Shown one piece after another: positions 24,985-33,414 of a DNA stretch of 64,000 bases; the stretch's first letter is position 1; every line of letters begins with the position of its first letter. A program made the position numbers and the translations under genes. The stretch comes from a bacterium (GTDB lineage: Bacteria; Patescibacteriota; Gracilibacteria; JAUYGZ01). The stretch covers positions 1 to 64,000 of the forward strand of contig JAUYGZ010000003.1 of NCBI GenBank assembly GCA_030690415.1, read 5' to 3'. Below the pieces are notes generated by a model. That model was not told the origin of the DNA. It made no database searches and saw nothing but the letters and a program-made list of their open reading frames with translations.

Positions 24985-25212
24985 CTATAACATTCTCAAT
25001 AAAAAATCTTTTTTGTCGATGTGAGCCAAATTCAGGACACCAAAAAGAGTTCCCATGGCAAGTTCTTTGTGGTTGGGAACAATAGTCGTAATGGTATGAT
25101 GATCCTCAAGCTTCTGAAGTTTAATATGACTACCTTTTTGAGAGACAACAGAAAAACCAAAATCATGGCAGAGAATTTTGACTACCTTCTTTCCTGACAA
25201 AGGTTTAGGCAT
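24985..25212 (-). CDS. hicA: HicA-type mRNA interferase toxin
   Basis: 75 residues from ATG 25212 (MPKPLSGKKVVKIL). The double-stranded RNA-binding-like fold has the active-site His in VSQKGSHIKLQK, as in HicA toxins. It would cleave mRNA when free of HicB. It overlaps the upstream hicB by 8 bases, the usual coupled arrangement. The Mur ligase gene begins 14 bases downstream, so read-through is possible. Confidence 0.88.
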   Translation of the reverse strand: MPKPLSGKKVVKILCHDFGFSVVSQKGSHIKLQKLEDHHTITTIVPNHKELAMGTLFGVLNLAHIDKKDFLLRML

Positions 25213-25423
25213 ATTGAATGTCGAGAGTGGTAATGAGAGGGTTCTTCTGAGGAAGTTGCTTTTGGACTTCAGGAGAATCTTCCAGATACAATTCAACAGC
25301 CTCTTTCAGGTTCTTTTGAGCCTCCTCGAGACTTTTTCCCTGAGATACAACTCCCAATTCAACACAGTGGGCAACAAACCATTTCTTCTCCTGGTTGATA
25401 ACAACAGTGAAGCGATAATCCAT
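25205..25423 (-). CDS. hicB: HicB-type antitoxin
   Basis: 72 residues from ATG 25423 (MDYRFTVVINQEKKWFVAHC). A 13-residue upstream extension was discarded. It has the HicB partial RNase H-like fold: VAHCVELGVVSQGKSLEEAQ, KNLKEAVELYLED. There is no separate helix-turn-helix domain, so operon autoregulation would need the complex or another factor. It pairs with the overlapping hicA. Confidence 0.88.
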   Translation of the reverse strand: MDYRFTVVINQEKKWFVAHCVELGVVSQGKSLEEAQKNLKEAVELYLEDSPEVQKQLPQKNPLITTLDIQYA

Positions 25424-25477
25424 ATAGTGTAATAAATCACAAGAGCAGAAGTAGTATATCAATAATAATATATTTTG

Positions 25478-26173
25478 CTAGCGGACCCGTCTGACAATGC
25501 AATTGGCAAAGGTGGAATAGCTTGCGGATCTTTCAGATTCCGGCTGATGACACCAGGTCCGATAGGAGAAAAAATCTGAGTTCCCGTATGTGTTGATGCC
25601 ACAGTCATCAACATGCTCGATTCCCAGAGCCCGCAGCGTGGAGATAACCCCTCGGGTCATATCATAATGATCGTCAGACAGGAAGGCCCTCTTTGTCTCG
25701 GGGATCTGCCTCATGAAATCCTCTCGCACTTCAAAGTTCTCAACCCTCAGATGAGGACCAAGAAAAGCCGAGAAGTGACCTGGTTCAAGCCCTCTCAGAG
25801 CACACTGTTCAGCAAAGGATTCAATAATACCCCTGAAAAACCCTTTCCAGCCGCAGTGCAACGCGGCGATGACCCGATCCGGTTCACTCCAGAGCAGGAT
25901 CGGAACGCAATCTGCTGTTTTGGTAATCAGCATGGTTCCGGATTGGTCAGTGATTTCACCATCGGTTTGAGGGAAAATCACGACTGGTTCGTGATGGGGT
26001 CCAACCCACTTCACTTCCGGACTGTGTACCTGGTTCATCCAGGCAATCCGTTCAGGCAACCAGTCAAATTTCCGTTCAAATCGTTCCAAAAAAGTCTCAT
26101 CACCAACCCCCACATGACCAAAAGAGGAATCCGTTACCACAATCTGACCAATGCCAATATCTTTTCTTATCAT
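25478..26173 (-). CDS. pgeF: PgeF/YfiH laccase-domain protein (peptidoglycan editing or purine nucleoside phosphorylase type)
   Basis: 231 residues. Metal-ligand motifs: NQVHSPEV, KTADCVPILL and ALHCGWKGFFRGI, plus GPHLRVENFEV. E. coli YfiH/PgeF removes mis-incorporated UDP-MurNAc-L-Ser, and other members are zinc purine nucleoside phosphorylases. Start 26173 overlaps the lysS stop by four bases (ATGA), so the two are coupled. Confidence 0.88.
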   Translation of the reverse strand: MIRKDIGIGQIVVTDSSFGHVGVGDETFLERFERKFDWLPERIAWMNQVHSPEVKWVGPHHEPVVIFPQTDGEITDQSGTMLITKTADCVPILLWSEPDRVIAALHCGWKGFFRGIIESFAEQCALRGLEPGHFSAFLGPHLRVENFEVREDFMRQIPETKRAFLSDDHYDMTRGVISTLRALGIEHVDDCGINTYGNSDFFSYRTWCHQPESERSASYSTFANCIVRRVR

Positions 26174-27663
26174 AACTCTGTTTCCTCAAGTACTTCTTCC
26201 AATTCATCTGCTTGCCTTGGTCTCATGAGGGGGAAGAGAACAACGTCTTTAAGATTATCCTGTTGAGTTAAAAGTGCCACGATGCGGTCAATCCCCATTC
26301 CCCATCCCGACTGGGGAGGCATTCCATGCTCCATGGCCGTGACGAAGTCATCATCTTTTCCATGGGCATCTTCATCCCCCGCGCCTTTTGCCTCGGCCTG
26401 GTCTTCCAAGCGCTGAGCCTGATCGATGGGATCCACCAGTTCCGAGTACGCGTTCACGATCTCCCACCCGCTGACGACCAGTTGAAAGCGATCCACGATC
26501 TCCAGGTTTTCATCATTGCGGCGGGCCAGGGGAGACAGCTCAACCGGATGTTCCATCAGGAAAGTGGGCTGGATCAGCTTTGGTCTGGAGACTTTTTTAT
26601 ACAGCTGATCGACCAGATTTCCGAAGCCCAGTTTTTTCAAGCCCTCGATGTGAATGCTTTTTTGTTCAATGGCTTTCGCCAAATCCTGAGCATTTTTATA
26701 AGTTCGAAAATCAATTCCACAGTCCTCTTTGATGAGTTCTCTCATGCTGACACGTCTCCAGGTCTTGCCAAAATCAACGTCATGGAGTTTTCCATCCCGA
26801 TCTAAAATCTGAACCTTTCGAGTACCAAGACTCTGGTTCAGCAGATGGTGGAACATTCGTTCGGTAAAGTTCATGTTGTCTATATAATCCCAGTAAGCGG
26901 CATAGTGCTCACACATGGTGAACTCCTGCAAATGAGAGGGATCCATACCCTCGTTGCGAAAGACTTTGCCGATTTCAAAGGTTTTTTCGAAGCCTCCTAC
27001 AATGGCTTCTTTCTGATAGGTTTCAATTGCGATCCGCAGATAGAAGTCATGATCCAGTGCGTTGTGATGGGTTTTAAATGGTTTTGCCAAAGCTCCTGAA
27101 GCAGTTGAGCTCAGGTAAGGGCATTCCAGCTCGACGAATCCCTCCTGCCAATAAAACTCTCGCAGTGCACGGATAAAGTTTGAACGGAAATAAAACCGAT
27201 CGAGGGTTTCCCGATTGCTGATCATATCGAGATAACGCTGGCGATAAGCGATCTCCTTATCTTTGAGTCCATGCCATTTCTCAGGGAGCGGAAGAAGAGC
27301 TTTACTCAACAGTTGAAACGCCCTAACAAGAACCGAAACCTCACCTTTCTTCGTGACAAAGATATCACCCTCCACTCCCAGATAATCTCCGAGATCCAGT
27401 AGTTTCAAAAAATCATATCGATCCTTCCCCAGATCATCTGTTCTAAAAACCATCTGCATTTGACCGGAATCATCTTGCAGATGAGCAAAAGTAATTTTTC
27501 CCATATCCCGAAAGGTCATCATCCGACCGGCAATCTGAACCCTTGTTCCTTCTTCCGATGCTTTCGCATCGAGAAGATGATGGCTTCGGTTAAACTTGCC
27601 GGGGTATGGATTCACGCCCAAGGCTTTTATTTTTTCCAGTTTTTTCAACCGATCATGATCCAT
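26170..27663 (-). CDS. lysS: Lysyl-tRNA synthetase, class II
   Basis: 497 residues. An N-terminal OB-fold anticodon domain (VQIAGRMMTFRDMGKITFAH) precedes the class II core with motif 1, motif 2 (EIGKVFRNEGMDPSHLQEFT) and motif 3 (GWGMGIDRIVALL). The insertion around SELVDPIDQAQRLEDQ is typical for LysRS. It charges tRNA-Lys. The C-terminal tail is acidic. It is coupled with pgeF by overlap. Confidence 0.96.
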   Translation of the reverse strand: MDHDRLKKLEKIKALGVNPYPGKFNRSHHLLDAKASEEGTRVQIAGRMMTFRDMGKITFAHLQDDSGQMQMVFRTDDLGKDRYDFLKLLDLGDYLGVEGDIFVTKKGEVSVLVRAFQLLSKALLPLPEKWHGLKDKEIAYRQRYLDMISNRETLDRFYFRSNFIRALREFYWQEGFVELECPYLSSTASGALAKPFKTHHNALDHDFYLRIAIETYQKEAIVGGFEKTFEIGKVFRNEGMDPSHLQEFTMCEHYAAYWDYIDNMNFTERMFHHLLNQSLGTRKVQILDRDGKLHDVDFGKTWRRVSMRELIKEDCGIDFRTYKNAQDLAKAIEQKSIHIEGLKKLGFGNLVDQLYKKVSRPKLIQPTFLMEHPVELSPLARRNDENLEIVDRFQLVVSGWEIVNAYSELVDPIDQAQRLEDQAEAKGAGDEDAHGKDDDFVTAMEHGMPPQSGWGMGIDRIVALLTQQDNLKDVVLFPLMRPRQADELEEVLEETEL

Positions 27664-27711
27664 TCAACACCAAAAAAGAGTGAGTAGAGTATAACGAAAT
27701 ATCCGTCGAAT

Positions 27712-28692
27712 TCAATCCATGGGATCGGCTTTGTCTTCATCCCTAAAAAACTCCTTTCTCCACTCTGCCCGTTCATCAAATTTTTGTTGATACAGTTGTT
27801 GAGTCGCTTTAGCGTCCATCTTGCCTTTTTCCGAGATAATCCAGTCGTAAAATTTGAGATGAATACGATCATGCGAAAATTTAATACGCTCAAAGGTGAT
27901 GGGGACAGCATTGGCAAAAGATCGCATACTCTTGACCTTATAAGCATGATGGGACGCTCGTGATTTCCACAGACTAAATTTACGGGTGGAAATGAAAAGA
28001 TAAATCGGGCTGTTTCGAAGATGAAATTCGGAAACAATCGCGTTCGAACCGGCGTCTCCCACCACATTCATTTGGTTATTAATGGTTATTCCACCAAGGA
28101 AAATCTTGGTAATCTCAGACTCAATATGCGACAGCATGTATTCCGGCACTACCTGAAAACGAATATCATGTCTGGACAATACTTCGATGAGATAATGAGT
28201 CTTTTCCGATTCCTGCTCGGCAATGATCACCCGAAAATCCTTTCCGATTTTTTTGGCCGCGAAGAGGACATCGAGTACGGTGCGGCTGACGCTGTGAATA
28301 AGAATAACATCATTATTTCGGATTTCAGAGACCCCATATTTGGTGATCTTTTTCCCTTCTTCTTTGGCTATTTTGTGAGAGCACTTAATGGCTGACAATA
28401 CCTGTTTTTCCCAATAGAGATGTCCTTCCGGATGATTTTTTTCCTTGGCCACGAGCAATGCCTTCCAGACCTCATACAGATTATCGATCACCAGAGCTAT
28501 TCGGGGCTCAGTATTTTTTACCAGATCCAGGAGCTCATAAAACTGGGCAAAAAAATCCTCATCTCCCTTCTCGTGAAAATTATGAACGGCCTTTTCAAGA
28601 GCCAGCAGCACCATGCCATTGAGTCCGGTAGCTCCCACTTCTCCTTCAATCTGGAGAAAGAGCTCAGTGATTTTTTGTCGATAGGAGAGCAT
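27712..28692 (-). CDS. eIF-2B alpha/beta/delta-like (ribose-1,5-bisphosphate isomerase type) protein
   Basis: 326 residues. An N-terminal helical part precedes a Rossmann-like domain with VILIHSVSRTVLDVLFAAKK, RVIIAEQESEKTHYLIEVLS and the family segment LGGITINNQMNVVGDAGSNA. The relatives with known enzymes isomerise ribose-1,5-bisphosphate or methylthioribose-1-phosphate; eIF-2B subunits are nucleotide exchange factors in eukaryotes. A sugar-phosphate isomerase is the better guess, but the substrate is open. The C-terminal about 80 residues are charged and not typical for the family. Confidence 0.75.
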   Translation of the reverse strand: MLSYRQKITELFLQIEGEVGATGLNGMVLLALEKAVHNFHEKGDEDFFAQFYELLDLVKNTEPRIALVIDNLYEVWKALLVAKEKNHPEGHLYWEKQVLSAIKCSHKIAKEEGKKITKYGVSEIRNNDVILIHSVSRTVLDVLFAAKKIGKDFRVIIAEQESEKTHYLIEVLSRHDIRFQVVPEYMLSHIESEITKIFLGGITINNQMNVVGDAGSNAIVSEFHLRNSPIYLFISTRKFSLWKSRASHHAYKVKSMRSFANAVPITFERIKFSHDRIHLKFYDWIISEKGKMDAKATQQLYQQKFDERAEWRKEFFRDEDKADPMD

Positions 28693-28709
28693 TGAGAAAA
28701 GGGTTCAGC

Positions 28710-30017
28710 CTATGAGAGAAGAAGGATAAAGTAGACGGAACACACGCCAAGCGCAACAATAGTAAGAGGAAAGGCGATTTTGATGTATTCCAAAAAAGAA
28801 ACCGTGATGCCTTGTTTACGGGCCGCTCCCAGACTCACGACATTGCAGGAGGCTCCCAGAGGAGATCCACATCCACCGATGCAGGCTCCCAGTGAAAGAG
28901 CCCACCAAAGAAGTGTTGAATCCACCGTGGGGGGAAGAGTGGTCTGAACCTGGAAAACAATGGGAACCATGATGGTCACGAAGGGAATGTTATCCAAAAC
29001 CATCGAAATAAAGCCGGTGAGCCAGAGCAAGAGCAGTACGAGGATGAGATAATTATCGCTGAACCCAATGATACCATGACCGATCATATCGAGAAGCCCA
29101 ACCTTCTTTAGGCCGGCGACCATGATGAAGAGACCAATAAAAAAGAACAGCGTGGGCCATTCAATTTTTGAGAATGTTTCGTGCACGGAGCTGTGCTGAG
29201 AGGTGAGGATCAGAAGCATCGAAGCACCGGCGAGAGAAATAATGCTGATGGGGAAGGAAAGATGATTCTGAAAGATAAATCCGGAAATGGTGAGAAAAAG
29301 AATGGTGAGCACAGCGATGACAAAAGATTTCTTGAGCTGAATCTTCACAAACTGTTTTTCAATCTTCTGGATGAGGAGATGTGTGACAAAAAGCTTTTTC
29401 AGGTTTCCGGAAATCGGCCTCAGTGTGGACCAGTGAAAAATGCCGACAAGACAGATGAGGACGATACTGACTGCCCCTACCGGAATGATTTGATGACTGA
29501 TAAACTGATTAAAAGTCAATTTCGCAGCGGAACCAATAATAATGTTGGTGGGGTCTCCAATCAACGTTAGCGATCCTCCAATATTGGCGAACATAATCAG
29601 GGCAATAAGGAAAAGCCGTGAATTAAGGCCCATGCCCTGAGTAAGAGAAAGCACGATCGGAACGATAATAAGGACGGTCGTGACGTTATCTAGAAAAGCG
29701 GACATGAGGAAGGTAACGCTTAGAAAGAGGACAAAAATCATCCAGGGGCGTCCTCGGGTGAGCTTGGTCATCTTAACACTCATCCAGGAAAATATTCCGG
29801 ATGATGTCGCAAGGTCGACAATAATCATCATTCCCAAAAGAAGTCCGATGGTTTCAAAATCAATGGCGGCAACAGCTTCTTCAAAGTCCAAAATTCCCAC
29901 GATGACCATCAGGATAGCTCCTGCCATGGCCACAATAGTCTTATCATAGATTTCAAAAATCATCGTCAGAAAAGAGACGATGAAGATGATAAGCGCGACC
30001 ACCAGGAGGAAATTCAT
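28710..30017 (-). CDS. Ion permease of the ArsB/NhaD (SLC13-like) superfamily
   Basis: 435 residues from ATG 30017 (MNFLLVVALIIFIVSFLTMI). A longer frame starting at 30125 would overlap the divergent gltX and was rejected. About 11 membrane helices are seen. Conserved segments: SAFLDNVTTVLIIVPI, ANIGGSLTLIGDPTNIIIGS and, in the second half, SMVLDNIPFVTIMVPIV and GACIGGCGSPLGASCNVVSL. This inverted-repeat pattern with DNxT and GDPTN fits Na+/H+ antiporter NhaD or anion permease families. Substrate not decidable. Confidence 0.85.
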   Translation of the reverse strand: MNFLLVVALIIFIVSFLTMIFEIYDKTIVAMAGAILMVIVGILDFEEAVAAIDFETIGLLLGMMIIVDLATSSGIFSWMSVKMTKLTRGRPWMIFVLFLSVTFLMSAFLDNVTTVLIIVPIVLSLTQGMGLNSRLFLIALIMFANIGGSLTLIGDPTNIIIGSAAKLTFNQFISHQIIPVGAVSIVLICLVGIFHWSTLRPISGNLKKLFVTHLLIQKIEKQFVKIQLKKSFVIAVLTILFLTISGFIFQNHLSFPISIISLAGASMLLILTSQHSSVHETFSKIEWPTLFFFIGLFIMVAGLKKVGLLDMIGHGIIGFSDNYLILVLLLLWLTGFISMVLDNIPFVTIMVPIVFQVQTTLPPTVDSTLLWWALSLGACIGGCGSPLGASCNVVSLGAARKQGITVSFLEYIKIAFPLTIVALGVCSVYFILLLS

Positions 30018-30043
30018 AACATCCAACCAAGAGACAGGCGGAA

Positions 30044-30072
30044 TTGTACGCCGTAAAAGGAACTGGTACAAT
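30044..30072 (+). promoter_or_regulatory. Promoter of gltX
   Basis: TTGTAC (30044-30049), 17 bases, TACAAT (30067-30072), 21 bases before the gltX ATG. The predicted leader is only about 15 bases, without a Shine-Dalgarno. Confidence 0.65.
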
Positions 30073-30093
30073 ACTTTTACATGACACTTTTCA

Positions 30094-31635
30094 ATGATTG
30101 TTTCTCGTTTCGCTCCATCTCCCACGGGCTATCTCCATGTGGGGGGATTGAGGACGGCATTGTATGCCTATCTCTTTGCCAAGAAAAATAAGGGTCAAAT
30201 CATTCTGAGAATTGAAGACACCGATCAGAAACGTCATGTAGAAGGGGCAGAAGATAATTTGATCAAATCACTTCATTGGGCTGGTATTGAGTTTGACGAA
30301 GGACCACATATCGGAGGTGAAAATGGACCCTATCGCCAGTCGGAGCGGACCGAAAAATATCAGATGGTGACCAAAGAACTGCTGGATATGGATAAGGCTT
30401 ACCGGTGTTTTTGTACCGAGGAGCGACTGGAAGAGTTGCGGCAAAAACAGGAAGCTTCGAAGTTCCCAACAGGTTACGATGGATACTGCCGAAACCTGAC
30501 CCGGGAGGAGGTCCACGAGCTTATCCAAAAAGGGACACCCCATGTGGTCCGGCTCAAGGTCCCCAAAGATGAAATTGTTTTCTTTGAAGATATTGTTCGG
30601 GGAAAAGTAAAGTTTGCTTCCCACACGGTAGATGATCAGGTCTTGTTGAAATCAGATACTTTTCCGACATATCATCTGGCTAATGTCGTGGACGACCACC
30701 TTATGGGGGTCACTCACGTGATTCGAGGGGAGGAATGGCTGCCCTCGACACCGAAGCATATTTTGCTCTATCAAGCCTTGGGATGGGCTGCTCCTACTTT
30801 TGCCCACCTCCCCTTGATTCTGAACGAAGACCGTTCAAAGCTCTCCAAGCGACAGGGTGATGTGGCAGTGGAAGACTATATTGCCAAGGGTTTTGGGAAG
30901 GAAGAGCTGATCAATTTCATCGCTTTCCTGGGGTGGAACCCGGGCGGGACGAGAGAGATTTACTCACTCCAGGAGTTAATCGAAGTGTTCGACCTGAAAA
31001 AGGTGCAAAAGGGTGGTGCTATCTTCAACCTCGACAAACTCAACTGGTTCAAAGAGGTCTGGAGACAGAGAAGACTCCACGATTTTGCGGTACGAGAGGG
31101 TCTGGAGAGAGATATCCAGGAAACCAAGCAAGGGGGCTACAAGATTACCATAATCGGTGATGAAGCTCGTCACATTTTTTCACGGGAACTGCTCAAACTT
31201 GTGGATGAGTACCTTCCGGAGAACGAAGAGAGAGACGAGTATTTCCTGCTGAGATGCTTATACGCGGTCAAAGACAAGCTCATCCAAGAGCCTCAAAAGA
31301 TCGATGAATTTATTCACTTTTATTTTGAAGCACCCGAGCTGGATAATGCGCTCTTCCTCAACGAACGCATGAACGTCGACGAAAAGGTGGTTCAAAAGGC
31401 TCTCGAGCTGAGTATCCAGGCTCTAGGACAGATCGAAGAATGGGATGAACAGATCATCAAAGACATTATGATAACAGCGATTGAAAAAGCCGGACTCAAT
31501 AACGGCCAGGTGCTTTGGCCTCTTCGGGTTGCTCTGACCCACGTGGAGTTTTCTCCGGGAGCCTTCGAAAGTGCCTGGGTCCTGGGTAAAGACAAGACAA
31601 TCAGCCTGCTGGAACAGGCTCTTCACTCTCTCTAG
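30094..31635 (+). CDS. gltX: Glutamyl-tRNA synthetase
   Basis: 513 residues. Class I synthetase with RFAPSPTGYLHVGG (HIGH equivalent) at the N-terminus, IEDTDQKRHV, and SKLSKRQG (KMSKS equivalent) near residue 250. The C-terminal helical part recognises the anticodon. No GatCAB genes are in the window, so whether it is discriminating or also charges tRNA-Gln is open. The 3' end overlaps the convergent PH-domain gene by 35 bases. Confidence 0.95.
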   Translation: MIVSRFAPSPTGYLHVGGLRTALYAYLFAKKNKGQIILRIEDTDQKRHVEGAEDNLIKSLHWAGIEFDEGPHIGGENGPYRQSERTEKYQMVTKELLDMDKAYRCFCTEERLEELRQKQEASKFPTGYDGYCRNLTREEVHELIQKGTPHVVRLKVPKDEIVFFEDIVRGKVKFASHTVDDQVLLKSDTFPTYHLANVVDDHLMGVTHVIRGEEWLPSTPKHILLYQALGWAAPTFAHLPLILNEDRSKLSKRQGDVAVEDYIAKGFGKEELINFIAFLGWNPGGTREIYSLQELIEVFDLKKVQKGGAIFNLDKLNWFKEVWRQRRLHDFAVREGLERDIQETKQGGYKITIIGDEARHIFSRELLKLVDEYLPENEERDEYFLLRCLYAVKDKLIQEPQKIDEFIHFYFEAPELDNALFLNERMNVDEKVVQKALELSIQALGQIEEWDEQIIKDIMITAIEKAGLNNGQVLWPLRVALTHVEFSPGAFESAWVLGKDKTISLLEQALHSL

Positions 31636-32212
31636 CGACTCCATTCTTTCTGAGACCCCTGGGGAGGTTTTGACTGACTACTTTTTGGAGAATCTCATTG
31701 AGAATGTAATGGATCTTGCTCACCGTGTGGACATAGTGAAACTGGTATTTTACATCGGTACTGGATCCTAAAATGATGAGATCACCGTACTTGAAGATTC
31801 GTGAAAAAATTCCCCGTTGCTGTGAACGGGTATCCTGAATATTGGTCATCGGGATGACTTCCATTTCTCGTTTGAGAAAGACCCCATTGCGAATATCAAT
31901 CACCCGATAATTGGTGATCATCATAAACCGAAGAAAAAATTCAAAGGCCCGGAAACAAACCACATGAACACATAGGGTAGAAAAAAGACTGATAATGGAA
32001 AAGTGAAGCATCGGACTGAGACCCTGAAAAAAGCTACTGGTAAACAGTAATACGGCTGCCACCACCAGCACCAGCATTTTCAAAAAAAATGGCATGAGTT
32101 TCATCCAGTGAAAGATACTCATAAACTCTACCTCTTCATTCGGCTGTTCTCCTGGAAAGGCTCGGTTTCGTTGGGGATCTGCCCCTCCCAATAATTGGAG
32201 TAAGGTTTTCAT
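31601..32212 (-). CDS. Membrane protein with bacterial PH domain
   Basis: 203 residues. Two closely spaced membrane helices (about 40-60 and 70-95) precede a bacterial PH domain (about 98-165) with NYRVIDIRNGVFLKREMEVI, PMTNIQDTRSQQ and KYGDLIILGS. Such YdbS/YdbT-like proteins are inner-membrane proteins of unknown function. The tail after residue 180 is charged. The gene lies 3 bases after the upstream small membrane protein gene, so it is in the same operon. Confidence 0.8.
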   Translation of the reverse strand: MKTLLQLLGGADPQRNRAFPGEQPNEEVEFMSIFHWMKLMPFFLKMLVLVVAAVLLFTSSFFQGLSPMLHFSIISLFSTLCVHVVCFRAFEFFLRFMMITNYRVIDIRNGVFLKREMEVIPMTNIQDTRSQQRGIFSRIFKYGDLIILGSSTDVKYQFHYVHTVSKIHYILNEILQKVVSQNLPRGLRKNGVARESEEPVPAG

Positions 32213-32215
32213 GGC

Positions 32216-32437
32216 TTATAGAAAAAAGAATGCCATAACGATGGAATAGACAGCCAGGAGAAAGATAATAATCACATACAAGATCCCGACATATCGGGCT
32301 TCAATCAGCCCAAAGAGGGTATATCTGAGCTTTGGCGTAACCTGGTACTTCGAAAGGCAATACAAAGCGGAGCGGGTCGCAAAGAGGCAAAACCCGACTG
32401 ATATGATATGGAATGCTACGAAAAGCCATGTGCCCAT
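32216..32437 (-). CDS. Small membrane protein, two helices
   Basis: 73 residues: hydrophobic helix about 3-28, a basic loop (SKYQVTPKLRY), and a second helix about 48-72. No family is recognised. It is 3 bases upstream of the PH-domain gene and 30 bases downstream of the RlpA-like gene, so it is probably cotranscribed and may partner the PH-domain protein. Confidence 0.6.
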   Translation of the reverse strand: MGTWLFVAFHIISVGFCLFATRSALYCLSKYQVTPKLRYTLFGLIEARYVGILYVIIIFLLAVYSIVMAFFFL

Positions 32438-32467
32438 ATCTCAATTAAAGAATACTTTACCATACTA

Positions 32468-33229
32468 CTATTCCTCTATGACTTCAAGTTCAACTTCAAG
32501 GAGTCCTCGAGAAAGGCTATCCAAAGACGCAAAGGCTGCTTGCGAAAGATCGATCAAACGATTATGAGCATAGGGTCCCCGATCGTTAATGGTCACAATC
32601 ACGGTATTTCCATTCTTCTTATTCCTCACTCTGACTTGGGTGCCGAAGGGGAGAGTACGGTGTGCGGCCGTGAGCTTGCTGTTATCAAAAACCTCTCCTG
32701 AAGAGGTGTGTTGGCCATTGAAACGGTCCGCATAATAGCTGGCAATACCAGGCTCGAGTGTGACAGGAACCGATTCTTCGGAGGACTGTTCAGCTTTCTT
32801 TCGACTGATACGGACGGGTTTGAGAGTCCTTTTCCCTTCAGCGTTGGGAGTTGAGATAATGGCATTAGGGACTGCCTCCTGAGTCGAATCCTGTGTTTCC
32901 GTCGAGGTTTGCGAAGAAGAAGAGGTCTCAGGACTTTCATCCTGCTTCAGAGAGATGGGCTGAAGTGATTTTCTGGTCGTCGTCACGATCTGTGCTGTTT
33001 CCGATTGGGAATCCTTGGAATCTTGAGTGTTTCCCCTGAGCTCAGCCATCACTGTCTCCAGTTGTTTGCGGAAGCGTTCCTGTCGTGAGGAGTTTCCACG
33101 AGTGTCCTGAATCAGCTTCATAATTCGCTTTCGCTTATCCAAGAGCTCGCTTCGGCTGCTCGCTAGAGTAGGCAAAGCAGAGGAGAGAATAATGACTGAA
33201 GTGACGAAAAGGGAGAGAAGCTTTTTCAC
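32468..33229 (-). CDS. RlpA-like septal/cell-wall protein (double-psi beta-barrel)
   Basis: 253 residues from a GTG at 33229, chosen because it gives a clean signal peptide (MKKLLSLFVTSVIILSSAL, cleavage near LASS). An upstream ATG would bury it. After a coiled-coil segment (about 25-65) and a Ser/Thr/Gln-rich linker comes the RlpA domain: GIASYYADRFNGQHTSSGEV, THRTLPFGT-like AAHRTLPFGTQVRV, and VTINDRGP with the catalytic Asp region. RlpA proteins are lytic transglycosylases acting on denuded glycan strands at the septum. There is no SPOR domain. Confidence 0.85.
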   Translation of the reverse strand: MKKLLSLFVTSVIILSSALPTLASSRSELLDKRKRIMKLIQDTRGNSSRQERFRKQLETVMAELRGNTQDSKDSQSETAQIVTTTRKSLQPISLKQDESPETSSSSQTSTETQDSTQEAVPNAIISTPNAEGKRTLKPVRISRKKAEQSSEESVPVTLEPGIASYYADRFNGQHTSSGEVFDNSKLTAAHRTLPFGTQVRVRNKKNGNTVIVTINDRGPYAHNRLIDLSQAAFASLDSLSRGLLEVELEVIEE

Positions 33230-33366
33230 TATTATTATGGTCGATGTGATAGTGCTACAATACCTCATTATGACTAGTGATTGCAAGTTCCATGACTATT
33301 CACTACAATTCCTGAGCTGGTTTCTGCGGGTAAACGCCTCTGCTTTGTCTCTCCCTTCCACAGTAC

Positions 33367-33387
33367 AGACGTTTTGCCAAAACGTCT
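33367..33387 (+). other. Perfect hairpin in the glmS leader
   Basis: AGACGTTTT-GCC-AAAACGTCT: 9-bp perfect arms with a three-base loop, 27 bases before the glmS ATG. It has no T-run on either strand, so it is more likely a leader element than a terminator. No glmS ribozyme core is seen. Confidence 0.65.
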
Positions 33388-33390
33388 CTA

Positions 33391-33411
33391 CCCAACTCCT
33401 AACTCCCAACC
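33391..33411 (+). repeat. Heptanucleotide repeats before glmS
   Basis: CCCAACT, CCTAACT, CCCAACC, then three bases and the ATG at 33415. The words CCTAACT and CCCAACT recur in the ftsZ leader. Confidence 0.75.
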
Positions 33412-33414
33412 ATA

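Noticed and set aside
30018-30125. 36-residue N-terminal extension of the permease
   Set aside because: It would overlap the divergent gltX start and its promoter. The ATG at 30017 starts directly at the first membrane helix.
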